Of a stretch of DNA of 42,085 nucleotides, positions 25,023-33,784 are shown piece by piece (position 1 is the first letter of the stretch; each line of letters opens with the position of its first letter). A program made the position numbers and the translations under genes. The notes under the pieces were generated by a model that saw only the letters and a program-made list of their open reading frames with translations, did no database searches and was not told the DNA's origin. This DNA comes from Planctomycetaceae bacterium (GTDB taxonomy: Bacteria > Planctomycetota > Planctomycetia > Planctomycetales > Planctomycetaceae), in assembly GCA_021732785.1 (NCBI GenBank), contig JAKFUG010000013.1, positions 1-42,085 of the forward strand. Direction: 5' to 3'.

Positions 25023-26447
25023 TTACGCGCACCGAGAAGGGGAATCGTGCCCGAGTTGGCCCGCTCGTTGCCGTAACCAGTCGACAACACGTTCCATCTG
25101 CATGCCGCGTGAACCTTTCACAAGGATGACGTCACCCGGTTCCAGCCAGCAATCCAGAACGGTGAGGAGCACATCCAGTTGCGGTGTTGCAACGAGCCGC
25201 CCTGCGGGAATACCGGCGCGGCTGGCACCGAGGGCAACATCGTGTGCGAATTCACCGCAGGCCAGCACACCGTCGAGACGCAAATACCCGGCCTTGCTTC
25301 CCAATTCGAAATGCTCCGCCTTGGCGGCGTGTCCCAACTCCAGCATGTCCCCCAACACGGCGAAACATTTCTGTCCTCGAGCGATGCGGGCACTGGCAAG
25401 CACATCGAGTGCGGCGGCCATCGAGGTGGGGTTCGCATTGTAGGTGTCATCAAGGACCTTCCACGGACCGATGTTCATCGACTGACCACGGCCCGGCGAC
25501 GGTACATACTCGGCCAAACCCGCCTGTATCGCAGACGACTCGATCCCGATCTCACGCGCGATCGCGATGGCAATCAAAGCATTCGTAAGATGATGGCGGC
25601 CTGTCACAGGAACACAAAAGTCTTGTCCATCCACTTGAAACAACAAGGCACTCTCAGACGCGCGCACCTGCCGGACGACGAGACTGTTGTCATCATGTTC
25701 TCCGACGAACAACGTACGGCACCGCGCTCTTGATGCCATCGCGCGGGTGACGGGATCGTCACCGGGGAGGACCGCGAACCCTGTCGATGGGAGCGATTCC
25801 AGCAATTCCCCTTTGCCGCGGATGACGCCGTCGATGCCGCCAAAGCCTTCGAGATGAGCCCGGCCGATCGCGGTGATCACGCCGACTTCCGGTTGAGCGA
25901 TTTCACACAAGCGACGAATCTCGCCGCCGCGTGAAGCCCCCATCTCAAGCACGGCGTATTCGTGCTGTTGTTCCACATTCAGCAGACTCAACGGCACGCC
26001 AAGATGGTTGTTGAAACTGGCGGGGCTTTGCATGCCGGTAAACTGTCCCGACAACGCCGCATCAATCAAACCGCGAGTCGTCGTCTTCCCAACACTGCCG
26101 GTGACGCCGATGACTAATGCGGACTGCTGCTGCCGATACCACGCCGCAAAAGTTTGCAGCGAACTCAGCGGATCCGCAACGACCAACCGCGGTCCTGCGA
26201 TTTCGGTAGATCGATCCGCTTGGCAAACGATCAACCCGGCTCCGCGTTCGAGAGCCGATGCCGCATGTTGATGCCCGTCGGTTCGCTCTCCGGCCAGAGC
26301 CCAGAAGACATCACCGGGCGACAACGTCCGCGAATCAATGGAATTCTGCGTGAACTCGGCCGACGCATTCGCCGACCGAAGTTCCCCTCCGGTTGCGTCG
26401 GCAAGATCAGCGAATCGCAACCGATCCATGATGTTCTCAACGGTCAC
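25023..26447 (-). CDS. murF: UDP-MurNAc-tripeptide-D-Ala-D-Ala ligase MurF
   Basis: Adds D-Ala-D-Ala to UDP-MurNAc-tripeptide in the cytoplasm. The 474-residue frame has the N-terminal Mur domain (IDSRTLSPGDVFWALAGERTDGHQ), the ATP-binding P-loop GVTGSVGKTTTRG, SFNNHLGVPLSLL, EMGASRGGEIRRLCEIAQP and the C-terminal domain motif DDTYNANPTSM. A GTG start overlaps the murE stop in the sequence GTGA, giving a 4-base overlap that suggests translational coupling. An ATG at 26429 (MDRLRF) would shorten it by six residues. Length fits the family. Confidence 0.95.
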   Translation of the reverse strand: MTVENIMDRLRFADLADATGGELRSANASAEFTQNSIDSRTLSPGDVFWALAGERTDGHQHAASALERGAGLIVCQADRSTEIAGPRLVVADPLSSLQTFAAWYRQQQSALVIGVTGSVGKTTTRGLIDAALSGQFTGMQSPASFNNHLGVPLSLLNVEQQHEYAVLEMGASRGGEIRRLCEIAQPEVGVITAIGRAHLEGFGGIDGVIRGKGELLESLPSTGFAVLPGDDPVTRAMASRARCRTLFVGEHDDNSLVVRQVRASESALLFQVDGQDFCVPVTGRHHLTNALIAIAIAREIGIESSAIQAGLAEYVPSPGRGQSMNIGPWKVLDDTYNANPTSMAAALDVLASARIARGQKCFAVLGDMLELGHAAKAEHFELGSKAGYLRLDGVLACGEFAHDVALGASRAGIPAGRLVATPQLDVLLTVLDCWLEPGDVILVKGSRGMQMERVVDWLRQRAGQLGHDSPSRCA

Positions 26448-27973
26448 GCAATGCGGCGCTGTTCAGGAGGAAAGCCGGAGCCCACACCGGTGAGCGATGA
26501 CTCTCGCAATGCCGCGCGAGCCACCGCCCGGTCATCAAACGGCAGCCGCTCCAGACCAACGATCTGCTCTCGTTCGTGGCCTTTGCCGGCGATGATCACG
26601 CAATCGCCCGGTTGAGCCAGTGTTAGCGCCCGATGAATCGCCCGTTCGCGATCCGGTTCGACAATCTGCTTGTTTTTGTTGAATGCCATCCCCGCCATGA
26701 TATCGGAGATGATGGCTTGCGGGTCTTCACTTCGCGGATTGTCGCTGGTGATAATCGCCACGTCCGCGGCTGCCGCGGCGCGACCGAGCAGCGAACGCTT
26801 CGATCGGTCACGATCCCCCCCCGCGCCGAAAACGCAGAGGACACGCCCCGGTGTCAGACTCCGAACGCTGGCCAGACAGCGCTGCAGCGCATCATCGGTG
26901 TGGGCGTAATCCACGAAAACATCGAACGGCTGGCCGCAATCAATCCGTTCCAACCTTCCCGGCACGCCACGAAATTGTTCCAGACCAGTCACGATGTCCT
27001 CGAGCGACACGCCGAGGTGTGCGGCTGAGACAGCGGCAGCGAGACAATTCGAAACGTTGTGGCGACCGATGAGTGCAGTGAAGCACTCCGCCGACTGTCC
27101 ATGCAGATGGATGCGAAAGCGTGTGCCCCGGCGGGATTCTTCGAGGATCTGTGCCGAGACATCTGCCGCGGGGGACATGCCGAACGAGACCACCGGCACC
27201 GCGGTTGAGCCGAGCGATTGCAACGACCAACTGCCGGGATCATCCAAGTTCAAGCCCAGAATTCCACCCGGAGCAACCATCTCGGCGATGCGGGCTTTGC
27301 TGTCGCGGTACGCTTCAAACGTCTGGTGATAATCAAAATGGTCTTGCGTGATATTGGTGACCAGCGCCGTTCGTAACCGCGTTCCCTCGGCGCGACCTTG
27401 ATGCAGCGCATGGCTGGAAAGTTCAATCGCCGCAGATTTGGTACTGCGCTGGTGCATGCGGGCCAACCAGCTTTGCAGCGTTCGCGAATCCGGCGTTGTC
27501 ATGGTTGCCGATTCTGACTGCACGCCGTCCGCGAATTCGATCGTCCCCAAAACTCCCGCTGTTCGACCGGCGCGATGCAGAATGGCACGAATCATCCAGG
27601 TGACCGTCGTCTTGCCATTCGTCCCGGTAATCCCTGCGATATTCATGTGTGATGACGGCGATCCCGCGAGGTAAGCACAGACCTGCGAAAAAGCCCGGCG
27701 GACATCGGAAACCACGCACTGAGTTACCGGCACCTCGGACAGCGGGCGGTCCACCAGCAAGCCGGCAACACCCCGCGCAAGTGCTTCGTTTACAAACGCC
27801 GTTGCGTTGACTTTCGTGCCGCGAATGACCGCGAACAAGACTCCCGGATGGCAGGCCTGACTCTGTTCGACGGCATCCCGCGCGACGATGTCATCACCGC
27901 CAACAAACGCTGCGTTCGGAAATAATGTCCGCAGGCTGACCGATGTCGGCAACGGTTCCGGTAGCCGATCCAT
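26444..27973 (-). CDS. murE: UDP-MurNAc-tripeptide synthetase MurE (diaminopimelate type)
   Basis: Adds the third amino acid to UDP-MurNAc-L-Ala-D-Glu. The 509-residue form chosen begins MDRLPEPLPTSVSL; an upstream in-frame ATG at 28024 would add 17 residues that look non-coding in composition. Motifs are GITGTNGKTTVTW (ATP loop), TTPDSRTLQSWL, SSHALHQGR, NITQDHFDYH, VDYAHTDDALQ and SDNPRSEDP. DNPR is the signature of enzymes that add meso-diaminopimelate rather than lysine, so the peptidoglycan is predicted to be of the DAP type. murF overlaps its end by four bases; ribF ends 84 bases upstream of its start. Confidence 0.95.
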   Translation of the reverse strand: MDRLPEPLPTSVSLRTLFPNAAFVGGDDIVARDAVEQSQACHPGVLFAVIRGTKVNATAFVNEALARGVAGLLVDRPLSEVPVTQCVVSDVRRAFSQVCAYLAGSPSSHMNIAGITGTNGKTTVTWMIRAILHRAGRTAGVLGTIEFADGVQSESATMTTPDSRTLQSWLARMHQRSTKSAAIELSSHALHQGRAEGTRLRTALVTNITQDHFDYHQTFEAYRDSKARIAEMVAPGGILGLNLDDPGSWSLQSLGSTAVPVVSFGMSPAADVSAQILEESRRGTRFRIHLHGQSAECFTALIGRHNVSNCLAAAVSAAHLGVSLEDIVTGLEQFRGVPGRLERIDCGQPFDVFVDYAHTDDALQRCLASVRSLTPGRVLCVFGAGGDRDRSKRSLLGRAAAAADVAIITSDNPRSEDPQAIISDIMAGMAFNKNKQIVEPDRERAIHRALTLAQPGDCVIIAGKGHEREQIVGLERLPFDDRAVARAALRESSLTGVGSGFPPEQRRIA

Positions 27974-28057
27974 GGCCAACGTCCTTCGGAATAAGATCCA
28001 TGCACATTCCCTGCGCACTATCACGTGGAGTGAATTTTGCCCATTCCCCGCAGGCCG

Positions 28058-29002
28058 TCAAGCGGAGTTTTCCAATCCCGTACCGATAACCAGATTTCTC
28101 ACCGTTTCTACATCATCGCGCAACTGGGAAAGCAATTGGTCGACGGATGCGAATTTCTGCACGCCCCGCACCCGGTTCAGCAGATCGACAGCGAGCGTGT
28201 TGCCGTACAGATCGCCGGTAAAATCGAGCAGGTGGACTTCAATCTTCGATGCGTTCTCGCCGAAAGTGGGGTTCGGGCCAATATGAACCGCGGCGGCATA
28301 AACCTTTTCCCCGATGCTCACGCGGCCGGCATACACGCCGTGACCGGGAGTCACCGTCGCGACATCGGCAAGATTCGCAGTGGGAAAACCGAGTGACCGC
28401 CCTCGATGGGCACCATCAACGACAGTCCCGTTGAGTCGGTAAGGATGCCCCAACTGCCGGACTGCGGCCGCGATATCGCCAGCCATGAGTGCGGCACGAA
28501 TGGCACTGGATGACACCCACTCATTCTCAATCCGTACCGGTTCGATGACTTCCAGAATGACACTATTCTTGTCACACATGTCGCGAAGAACGTCGATGGT
28601 TCCTCCGCGATCGCGTCCGAAGAAAAAATTCGGACCTTCCATCAACCCGCGGGCGGCGAGGCGCTCCATGACCACCCGCTGGAAAAACTCGGCTGCAGAA
28701 AGTCGCAGCAAATCCCGCGTCGTCGGCAGAATCCAGACCGTATCGACGCCGGCCTGGCGGATGAGATCCACACGCTGTTCGATGGTGGTGAGTCGCGGCG
28801 GGAGAGCCTCGGGACGCAACAATGCCATTGGCGGCGGGTCGAAGGTCACCACGACCGACGGGACGCCAGCGGTTTGTGCAGCAGACGTGAGCCGCTCCAG
28901 CAAGGCCCGATGACCGCGATGCACACCATCAAAATTGCCGATGGTCGCGAACGCCATCCGCAGTGATTCGGGGAGATCCCAACCGTTCACCAAACCCTGC
29001 AT
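28058..29002 (-). CDS. ribF: Bifunctional riboflavin kinase / FAD synthetase RibF
   Basis: Makes FMN from riboflavin and then FAD. The 314-residue protein has the N-terminal nucleotidyltransferase domain (ATIGNFDGVHRGHRALL, VVTFDPPP, EGPNFFFGRDRGG, VSSSAIRAAL) and the C-terminal flavokinase domain (GHPYRLNGTVVDGAHRGRSLGFPTANL, GVYAGRVSIG, IEVHLLDFTGDLYG). The frame opens upstream to 29062, but the ATG at 29002 gives a normal-length product. It precedes murE on the same strand by 84 bases; co-transcription is possible but is not a known functional link. Confidence 0.95.
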   Translation of the reverse strand: MQGLVNGWDLPESLRMAFATIGNFDGVHRGHRALLERLTSAAQTAGVPSVVVTFDPPPMALLRPEALPPRLTTIEQRVDLIRQAGVDTVWILPTTRDLLRLSAAEFFQRVVMERLAARGLMEGPNFFFGRDRGGTIDVLRDMCDKNSVILEVIEPVRIENEWVSSSAIRAALMAGDIAAAVRQLGHPYRLNGTVVDGAHRGRSLGFPTANLADVATVTPGHGVYAGRVSIGEKVYAAAVHIGPNPTFGENASKIEVHLLDFTGDLYGNTLAVDLLNRVRGVQKFASVDQLLSQLRDDVETVRNLVIGTGLENSA

Positions 29003-29640
29003 TGTCTTCCGCCACCGCTCCAGCCGTCGTCTGTTGCACGCCTGCGAACAGTTTAACAACAAGATTTGGGGATTGCCCGACGATCAATCGAATTGATCAC
29101 GACTGGCAGCAAACTTTCCCGCGACAGACCAGTGTGGTCGCCGGTCGGATTCCCACCGGCCCCGGAACAAATCGAGAGCATGGAAGCCGGCATCAAGCAG
29201 GACGCCGCGGCGGCCGTTAACATCGGGTACATCCGGCATTTGGTGGGGAACATCCGTGAACAATTCCAGACTCCGCAGCCCCAACGGGGCGACATTCGAT
29301 AGCCCAGCCCGAGGTCTTCCGAAGGGCCGGGTTCGTGATCGCACGGCACACGCAGCCCCCACGGGGCGTGACTCTTTCATGCGTGTGTCGCGCCCCGTGG
29401 GGGCTTGGCAAGGTCCTTCGATCCATTGACCCAGGGCTATCGAATCACGCCCCCTTCGGGGCTGAAAGCCAACCATTTCGTGACCACCAATTACCCGATA
29501 CACCCGTTGACATCACCTGGGATACGGTGGAGTCCACAACGGTTGCTTTCTCATGGTAGAATTCAATGACCGTTGGGAATGGCCTCGTCAGCAATCGTGC
29601 CGCCGTTACAATCCTGCCTCGAGAGACGATCGGAATTCGC
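29003..29640. other. Long divergent intergenic region with no supported gene
   Basis: The 638 bases between the divergent ribF and beta-CASP nuclease genes hold a composite inverted-repeat element in their middle, annotated separately, and otherwise no gene I can support. Several short open frames cross the repeat on both strands, but they lack recognisable products and ribosome-binding sites. Both flanking genes need promoters here. TTGACA occurs at 29507-29512, but I see no matching -10 box at the right distance. Confidence 0.6.
29276..29464. repeat. Nested inverted-repeat element with four GCCCC-NNN-GGGGC hairpins
   Basis: Outer arms are 29276-29305 (CAGCCCCAACGGGGC, then GACATTCGATAGCCC) and 29434-29464 (GGGCTATCGAATCACGCCCC, then CTTCGGGGCTG), largely complementary. 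Inner arms are AGCCCCCACGGGGCG at 29354-29368 and CGCCCCGTGGGGGCT at 29391-29405, a perfect 15-bp inverted repeat. Each of the four arms is itself a short hairpin of the GCCCC…GGGGC type. The motif around GACATTCGATAGCCC looks like a dispersed planctomycete repeat, from memory and not checked. Confidence 0.8.
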
Positions 29641-31035
29641 ATGAAGCTGACCTTTCTGGGTGCTGCGGGTGAAGTCACCGGCAGCCAGCATCTCATTGAG
29701 ACAAGCCATCGCCGCATCCTGCTCGACTGCGGGTTCTTTCAAGGACATCGTGCGGAATCGCGTCAGAAGAACGAGCACTTCTATTGCCGTCCGAGTGATC
29801 TCGACGGCATGATCCTCTCGCACGCCCATACCGATCATCTGGGAAATCTTCCCGGCTTGTATAAAGCGGGCTTTCGCGGTCCCGTCTTCTGTACGCCGCC
29901 GACGGAAGATGTCGCGCAGGTGATGTTGTACGACTCGATTCACATTCAGGAAGAAGACGCGCGGTACCTCAGCCGGTCGCTGGCCGCGAATCATCCCCCC
30001 ATTGAGCCCCTGTACGAAGAATCGCACGTCGCCGGGGTCTTGAAGAAGTTCGAAGCGTGTCCGTACGGCGCATGGCACGAACTCGCCCCGGATATGAAAG
30101 TCCGCTTCACGGATGCCGGCCATATTCTCGGTTCGGCAATTGTCGAAATCGAGCTGGAAGACAATCAAACCTGGAAACGGATCGTTTTCACGGGCGATCT
30201 TGGGCGACGTGGGTTACCGCTGCTACGCGATCCTCAATTGGTGGATGGCTGCGATGTGTTGATCACCGAATCGACCTACGGCGACCGCTTGCACGAACCG
30301 GCTCACGATATCGAGGCCCATCTCGAACGGATCATTCGCCGGGTGTTCGATCGCGGCGGCCGAGTCGTCATTCCCGCGTTCAGTCTGGGGCGAACACAAA
30401 CACTGGTCTACTTCCTCAACCGGCTCTTCAATGCCGGACGATTGCCGCAGGTCCCCATCTTCGTCGACAGTCCCTTGTCGAAGGAAATCACTTCCGTGTA
30501 TCGGCGTCATCTCCACGAACTGGATGACGAGCTTCAGCGCGATCTCCAGACCGACAACGATCCATTTCTGTTTCCCGGCTTGCGCTATATCAACTCGGCG
30601 AGCGAAAGTGCCGGGCTGAATCATCTGCGTGATCCGTTCGTCGTCATTGCATCCAGTGGAATGTGTGAAACTGGCCGGATTGTGCATCACTTGAAGCACG
30701 CCGTTGCGGACGAGCGCAATGCCGTGGTGATGATCGGCTTTCAGGCACAGCACACATTAGGACGACGGATTCAGGAGCGTCCGCCTTATGTGCGGATTTT
30801 TGATCGCCAGGTCCCGCTGCGAGCCGAGGTGGAAGTCCTCAGCGGCTTATCGGCCCATGCGGACGCCGATGATTTCCGCTGGTGGTTCGATCATCTCGCA
30901 ACAACCGGCGGCGTCGGTCGGGCATTTGTGGTGCATGGCGAACCGAATTCCGCCCGCGCCGTCGCCAAATTGCTGGAGAACGTCAGCAACGAACCAGCGG
31001 TCGTGCCGCATTTCAAGGAAACGTTCGAAGTGTGA
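29641..31035 (+). CDS. Beta-CASP metallo-beta-lactamase-fold RNase-like protein
   Basis: A 464-residue predicted nuclease of the metallo-beta-lactamase/beta-CASP group, related to bacterial and archaeal CPSF-like RNA-processing enzymes. The metal motif is H61-A-H-T-D65-H66 in ILSHAHTDHLGN. GHILGSAIVEIE, FTGDLGRRGLPLL, TESTYGDR and FSLGRTQTLVYFL lead into the beta-CASP cap. SSGMCETGRIVHHL, LSGLSAHADADDF and VVHGEPNSA carry the remaining metal-binding and family histidines. The open frame starts at 29566, but MKLTFLGAAGEVTGS at 29641 is the normal N-terminus. A NUDIX gene follows 48 bases downstream. RNA is the likely substrate; the exact one is unknown. Confidence 0.92.
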   Translation: MKLTFLGAAGEVTGSQHLIETSHRRILLDCGFFQGHRAESRQKNEHFYCRPSDLDGMILSHAHTDHLGNLPGLYKAGFRGPVFCTPPTEDVAQVMLYDSIHIQEEDARYLSRSLAANHPPIEPLYEESHVAGVLKKFEACPYGAWHELAPDMKVRFTDAGHILGSAIVEIELEDNQTWKRIVFTGDLGRRGLPLLRDPQLVDGCDVLITESTYGDRLHEPAHDIEAHLERIIRRVFDRGGRVVIPAFSLGRTQTLVYFLNRLFNAGRLPQVPIFVDSPLSKEITSVYRRHLHELDDELQRDLQTDNDPFLFPGLRYINSASESAGLNHLRDPFVVIASSGMCETGRIVHHLKHAVADERNAVVMIGFQAQHTLGRRIQERPPYVRIFDRQVPLRAEVEVLSGLSAHADADDFRWWFDHLATTGGVGRAFVVHGEPNSARAVAKLLENVSNEPAVVPHFKETFEV

Positions 31036-31083
31036 TCGGTGAGCTTTCCCACCAATAAGAATCGCCCACGGAATTCACGAATC

Positions 31084-31620
31084 ATGCCGAAGAAGAAAAC
31101 CGCAGCGCGAGTCACACTGGGCAAGGGAAAATTCTTGCGATTGGTTCGTGACGGCCGCTGGGAAATTGCCGAGCGGACCAACTGCCAGGGGGCGGTGGCC
31201 ATTACCGCTGTGACGGTGGACCGGCGGCTGATTCTCACCGAGCAATACCGCCCGGCGGTGAAGACGGCCGTGATCGATTTGGCCGCGGGATTGTCCGGAG
31301 ACCTTCCCGATCAACGGGGTGAAGCGCTGCTGGTTTCGGCGCAGCGCGAACTCCTGGAAGAAACCGGCTTCGAATCGAAGCACTGGCAACATCTGGCCGA
31401 TTGTCCGTCATCTCCCGGGCTAACGAACGAAATCGTCACGCACTTCCTGGCGACCGATTGTCAGCAAACCGCTACCGGCGGCGGCGTGGATCACGAACAG
31501 ATTATTGTCCACGCGATCCCGCTGCGAACCATTCGCCACTGGCTCAAAGACCGCGTTGCGGAAGGAAAATTGATCGACCCGAAGGTGTTCGCCGCGCTGT
31601 ATTTTGCGAAGTCAAAATAA
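31084..31620 (+). CDS. NUDIX hydrolase, ADP-ribose pyrophosphatase-like
   Basis: A 178-residue NUDIX enzyme, probably cleaving ADP-ribose or another nucleoside diphosphate-X compound. The NUDIX box is recognisable as E80-x7-R88-E-L-L-E-E-T-G-F96, preceded by the ADPRase-like ILTEQYRPAV and VIDLAAGLSG. The spacing from the glycine to the first Glu is about two residues longer than the standard box. The ATG at 31084 (MPKKKTAARV) is chosen; a GTG at 31039 in the same frame would add 15 residues. It lies 48 bases after the beta-CASP gene and ends just before a convergent terminator-like hairpin. Confidence 0.88.
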   Translation: MPKKKTAARVTLGKGKFLRLVRDGRWEIAERTNCQGAVAITAVTVDRRLILTEQYRPAVKTAVIDLAAGLSGDLPDQRGEALLVSAQRELLEETGFESKHWQHLADCPSSPGLTNEIVTHFLATDCQQTATGGGVDHEQIIVHAIPLRTIRHWLKDRVAEGKLIDPKVFAALYFAKSK

Positions 31621-31624
31621 GGAG

Positions 31625-31662
31625 TGCATTCCAACGGAAGGATTCGTTCTCGTTGGAATGCA
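31625..31662. terminator. Bidirectional terminator-like hairpin between convergent genes
   Basis: A perfect 12-bp inverted repeat, TGCATTCCAACG and CGTTGGAATGCA, with a 14-base spacer. It starts five bases after the NUDIX stop codon and ends 13 bases before the end of the convergent beta-propeller gene. There is no clear T-run, so the terminator role is inferred from position and symmetry. Confidence 0.6.
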
Positions 31663-31675
31663 GGGCGACAACGCA

Positions 31676-32581
31676 TTACTCAATCGGCAGAAATGTCAGC
31701 GTCCCGGCGAGCATGTCGGGAACAATCAGTTGCTTGTTCTTGGCATCGTAGAAGAAGTCCGCAGCCGACTTCAAACCCTCGAGAATGACCGTCGCTTCTT
31801 GCGTCTTGCGATCAACTTTCCAGACTTTGCCTTGCGTCCAACTCGAGGCGTAGAAGAAATCCTTGGTAACGGTCAGACCGTCAATTCCCCGCATTCCGGT
31901 GGCGACCGAACGGTATTTTTCGTTGTTGTAGGCCACAATCTCCCCCGAGAAGAAATCGCCGACAAAGACCCGGTCGTCACCTTCTTTGCCACCCACGGCG
32001 ACACCGTTCGGAAACCGGATGGCGGGGTTGCCAGCGGGGACCGCCACGGAGATTTTTCCGTCCAGCGTCACCCGGTAGATGCAGCCCTTGTTCGGCAGTT
32101 CTTTCGCTTTCGCACTATCGAGATCCCACAACTTGCGATCGCCATCCGGATCGAACATCGGCTTCGGGTTGCTCATCTCGGAGACATACACGCTCGCTCC
32201 ATCCTTGCTGGCCGCCACATCGTTCAGGAACTCGATCGGCTGCGGAAAGTCTTTGGCTTCGGCGAGCTTCGTCGCTGTTCCCGCCTTGTCGACTTTCCAC
32301 AATGTGGTTTCATCCGCCGCGACGAGATAATCCCCGATGAAGACGAGCCCCTTCGGTGAATTGAATCCCTTCGCGAACACGGCGACCTTTTCGCCATCCA
32401 CCGAAACAATGGTCCCATCCCCCGGTTCTTCGCCGTTGATCATGGTGACGTATAGCTTCCCACCAAATCCGCGGCAGACGCTTTCGGGGTTCTCACCGAC
32501 GGCGAGGGTCTTGGGTGGTTCGGCACCGAGCAAACGGCCGGACACCAGACACAGCAGACAGAACAACATCAGACGGGGCAT
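31676..32581 (-). CDS. Secreted SMP-30/NHL-type beta-propeller protein
   Basis: A 301-residue exported protein with a signal peptide at about residues 1-19 (…SGRLLG|AEP). The rest consists of repeating beta-propeller blades of the SMP-30/gluconolactonase or NHL type: SPKGLVFIGDYLVAADETTLWKVD, EFLNDVAASKDGASVYVSEMS, RFPNGVAVGG…DRVFVGDF and GIDGLTVTKDFFYASSWTQGKVWKVD. It may bind metal and hydrolyse lactones, or only bind ligands; the catalytic residues cannot be confirmed by eye. It lies 111 bases after holB on the same strand, with no functional link evident. Confidence 0.82.
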   Translation of the reverse strand: MPRLMLFCLLCLVSGRLLGAEPPKTLAVGENPESVCRGFGGKLYVTMINGEEPGDGTIVSVDGEKVAVFAKGFNSPKGLVFIGDYLVAADETTLWKVDKAGTATKLAEAKDFPQPIEFLNDVAASKDGASVYVSEMSNPKPMFDPDGDRKLWDLDSAKAKELPNKGCIYRVTLDGKISVAVPAGNPAIRFPNGVAVGGKEGDDRVFVGDFFSGEIVAYNNEKYRSVATGMRGIDGLTVTKDFFYASSWTQGKVWKVDRKTQEATVILEGLKSAADFFYDAKNKQLIVPDMLAGTLTFLPIE

Positions 32582-32692
32582 CGGTCACTCCGGTGAAGAC
32601 AAAGGGGTGGGCACAGGTGCTTCAGCATAGTGTGAGGGAAGACGAATTCAACCGTTCCCCACGCTTTCCGCGATGAACTTGCCGCCGGTCGC

Positions 32693-33778
32693 TTACTTTC
32701 GCACCGGTGTCGTACCGGGCATCGGGCGGGCGAGATCCGCGAACGCGGCTTCCAGGCAAAGGGCCACGCCGACGTTTTGTTCGAGATGGCCGACGGCTTG
32801 CAGACAGCGCTCGATCAGCGAGCCAAGCCAATCGACAACCGCATCCGTATCGAGCGGCAGGGAATCGATCCATTTCACGGCTTCCACAATACCGCCCGGA
32901 GCCGCAACGGCGGGGTGGACCACGCGCCATAATGCCGTGCGATAGAACTCCACCGCGGCACGAAGGAGCCACGTGGCCAGCAACCGCTGTTCGGGGACAT
33001 CGCTGGCCGCTTCTTCGACTGCGGCGGCGAGATCGCGCGCGACACCGATGCCGTTCCATTGTTTCTGCGACAGTGCGGCCAGCATTTTTTGCCGCAGGTC
33101 ACGGCACGCCGGCGCAGCTAAGTGTTTCGCCACCGCGAGGCTGCCATTGGCAAGGGCGGTCAACGCGGCGGCTTCCGTGGGAGTGGTTGCCAAACCCTGC
33201 TCGATGATGAGTTCAGAAAGCACATCGTCCGGCAACGGATCGAATCGCACGACCTGACAGCGCGAGCGGATCGTCGGCAGCAGGGCATCGTAGTTTCCGG
33301 CGATCAGCAGAATGACCGCGCGTTCCGGCGGTTCTTCCAAAGTCTTCAGGAGCGCGTTCGCCGCCTCGTCGTTCATCGTGTCCGCGTCGTTGATGACCGC
33401 GATCTTGCGTGAACCCTCATGCGGTCGCAGCGATAAATCATGACACAAACCGGTGCGCCCACGTTGCTCTTTTGGACCGAGCAATTTGTCGACCGATAAT
33501 TCCCGTTTGCCGGGATCGCGTTGCACAAAGTGAAAGTCGGGATGCGCTCCGCCGAGGAAAGACCGACACGCGGGACATTCGCCACACGGTGAGAGCGAAT
33601 CCCGCGCGGGTTCCTGGCAGAACAGAACCTGCGCCAAACCGCGCGCGAAGAGTTGTTTGCCGATTCCTTCCGGGCCGGAGAGGACATACCCCTGCGTCAA
33701 CCGGCCCGATTGAATGGCGTGTTCAAAGGCGGCTTTGGGACGCTCATGACCGCGAACGAGATCCCATGCGGATTTCAT
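32693..33778 (-). CDS. holB: DNA polymerase III delta' subunit HolB
   Basis: Clamp-loader subunit of the replicative polymerase, an AAA+ family protein of 361 residues. The Walker A-like loop is G35-PEGIGK41. A zinc-binding cysteine set follows at C54, C65, C68 and C71 (CGECPAC), as in gamma/delta' proteins. HEGSRKIAVINDADTMNDEAANALLKTLEEPP is the family core, and TIRSRCQVVRF carries the SRC motif. The gene starts 6 bases after the lipoyl-like gene and is probably co-transcribed with it. The intact P-loop is typical of this group rather than of E. coli delta'. Confidence 0.93.
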   Translation of the reverse strand: MKSAWDLVRGHERPKAAFEHAIQSGRLTQGYVLSGPEGIGKQLFARGLAQVLFCQEPARDSLSPCGECPACRSFLGGAHPDFHFVQRDPGKRELSVDKLLGPKEQRGRTGLCHDLSLRPHEGSRKIAVINDADTMNDEAANALLKTLEEPPERAVILLIAGNYDALLPTIRSRCQVVRFDPLPDDVLSELIIEQGLATTPTEAAALTALANGSLAVAKHLAAPACRDLRQKMLAALSQKQWNGIGVARDLAAAVEEAASDVPEQRLLATWLLRAAVEFYRTALWRVVHPAVAAPGGIVEAVKWIDSLPLDTDAVVDWLGSLIERCLQAVGHLEQNVGVALCLEAAFADLARPMPGTTPVRK

Positions 33779-33784
33779 GGGTGG

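Noticed and set aside
29066-29302. 78-residue open frame upstream of the beta-CASP gene
   Set aside because: It runs into the inverted-repeat element, has no ribosome-binding site and encodes nothing recognisable.
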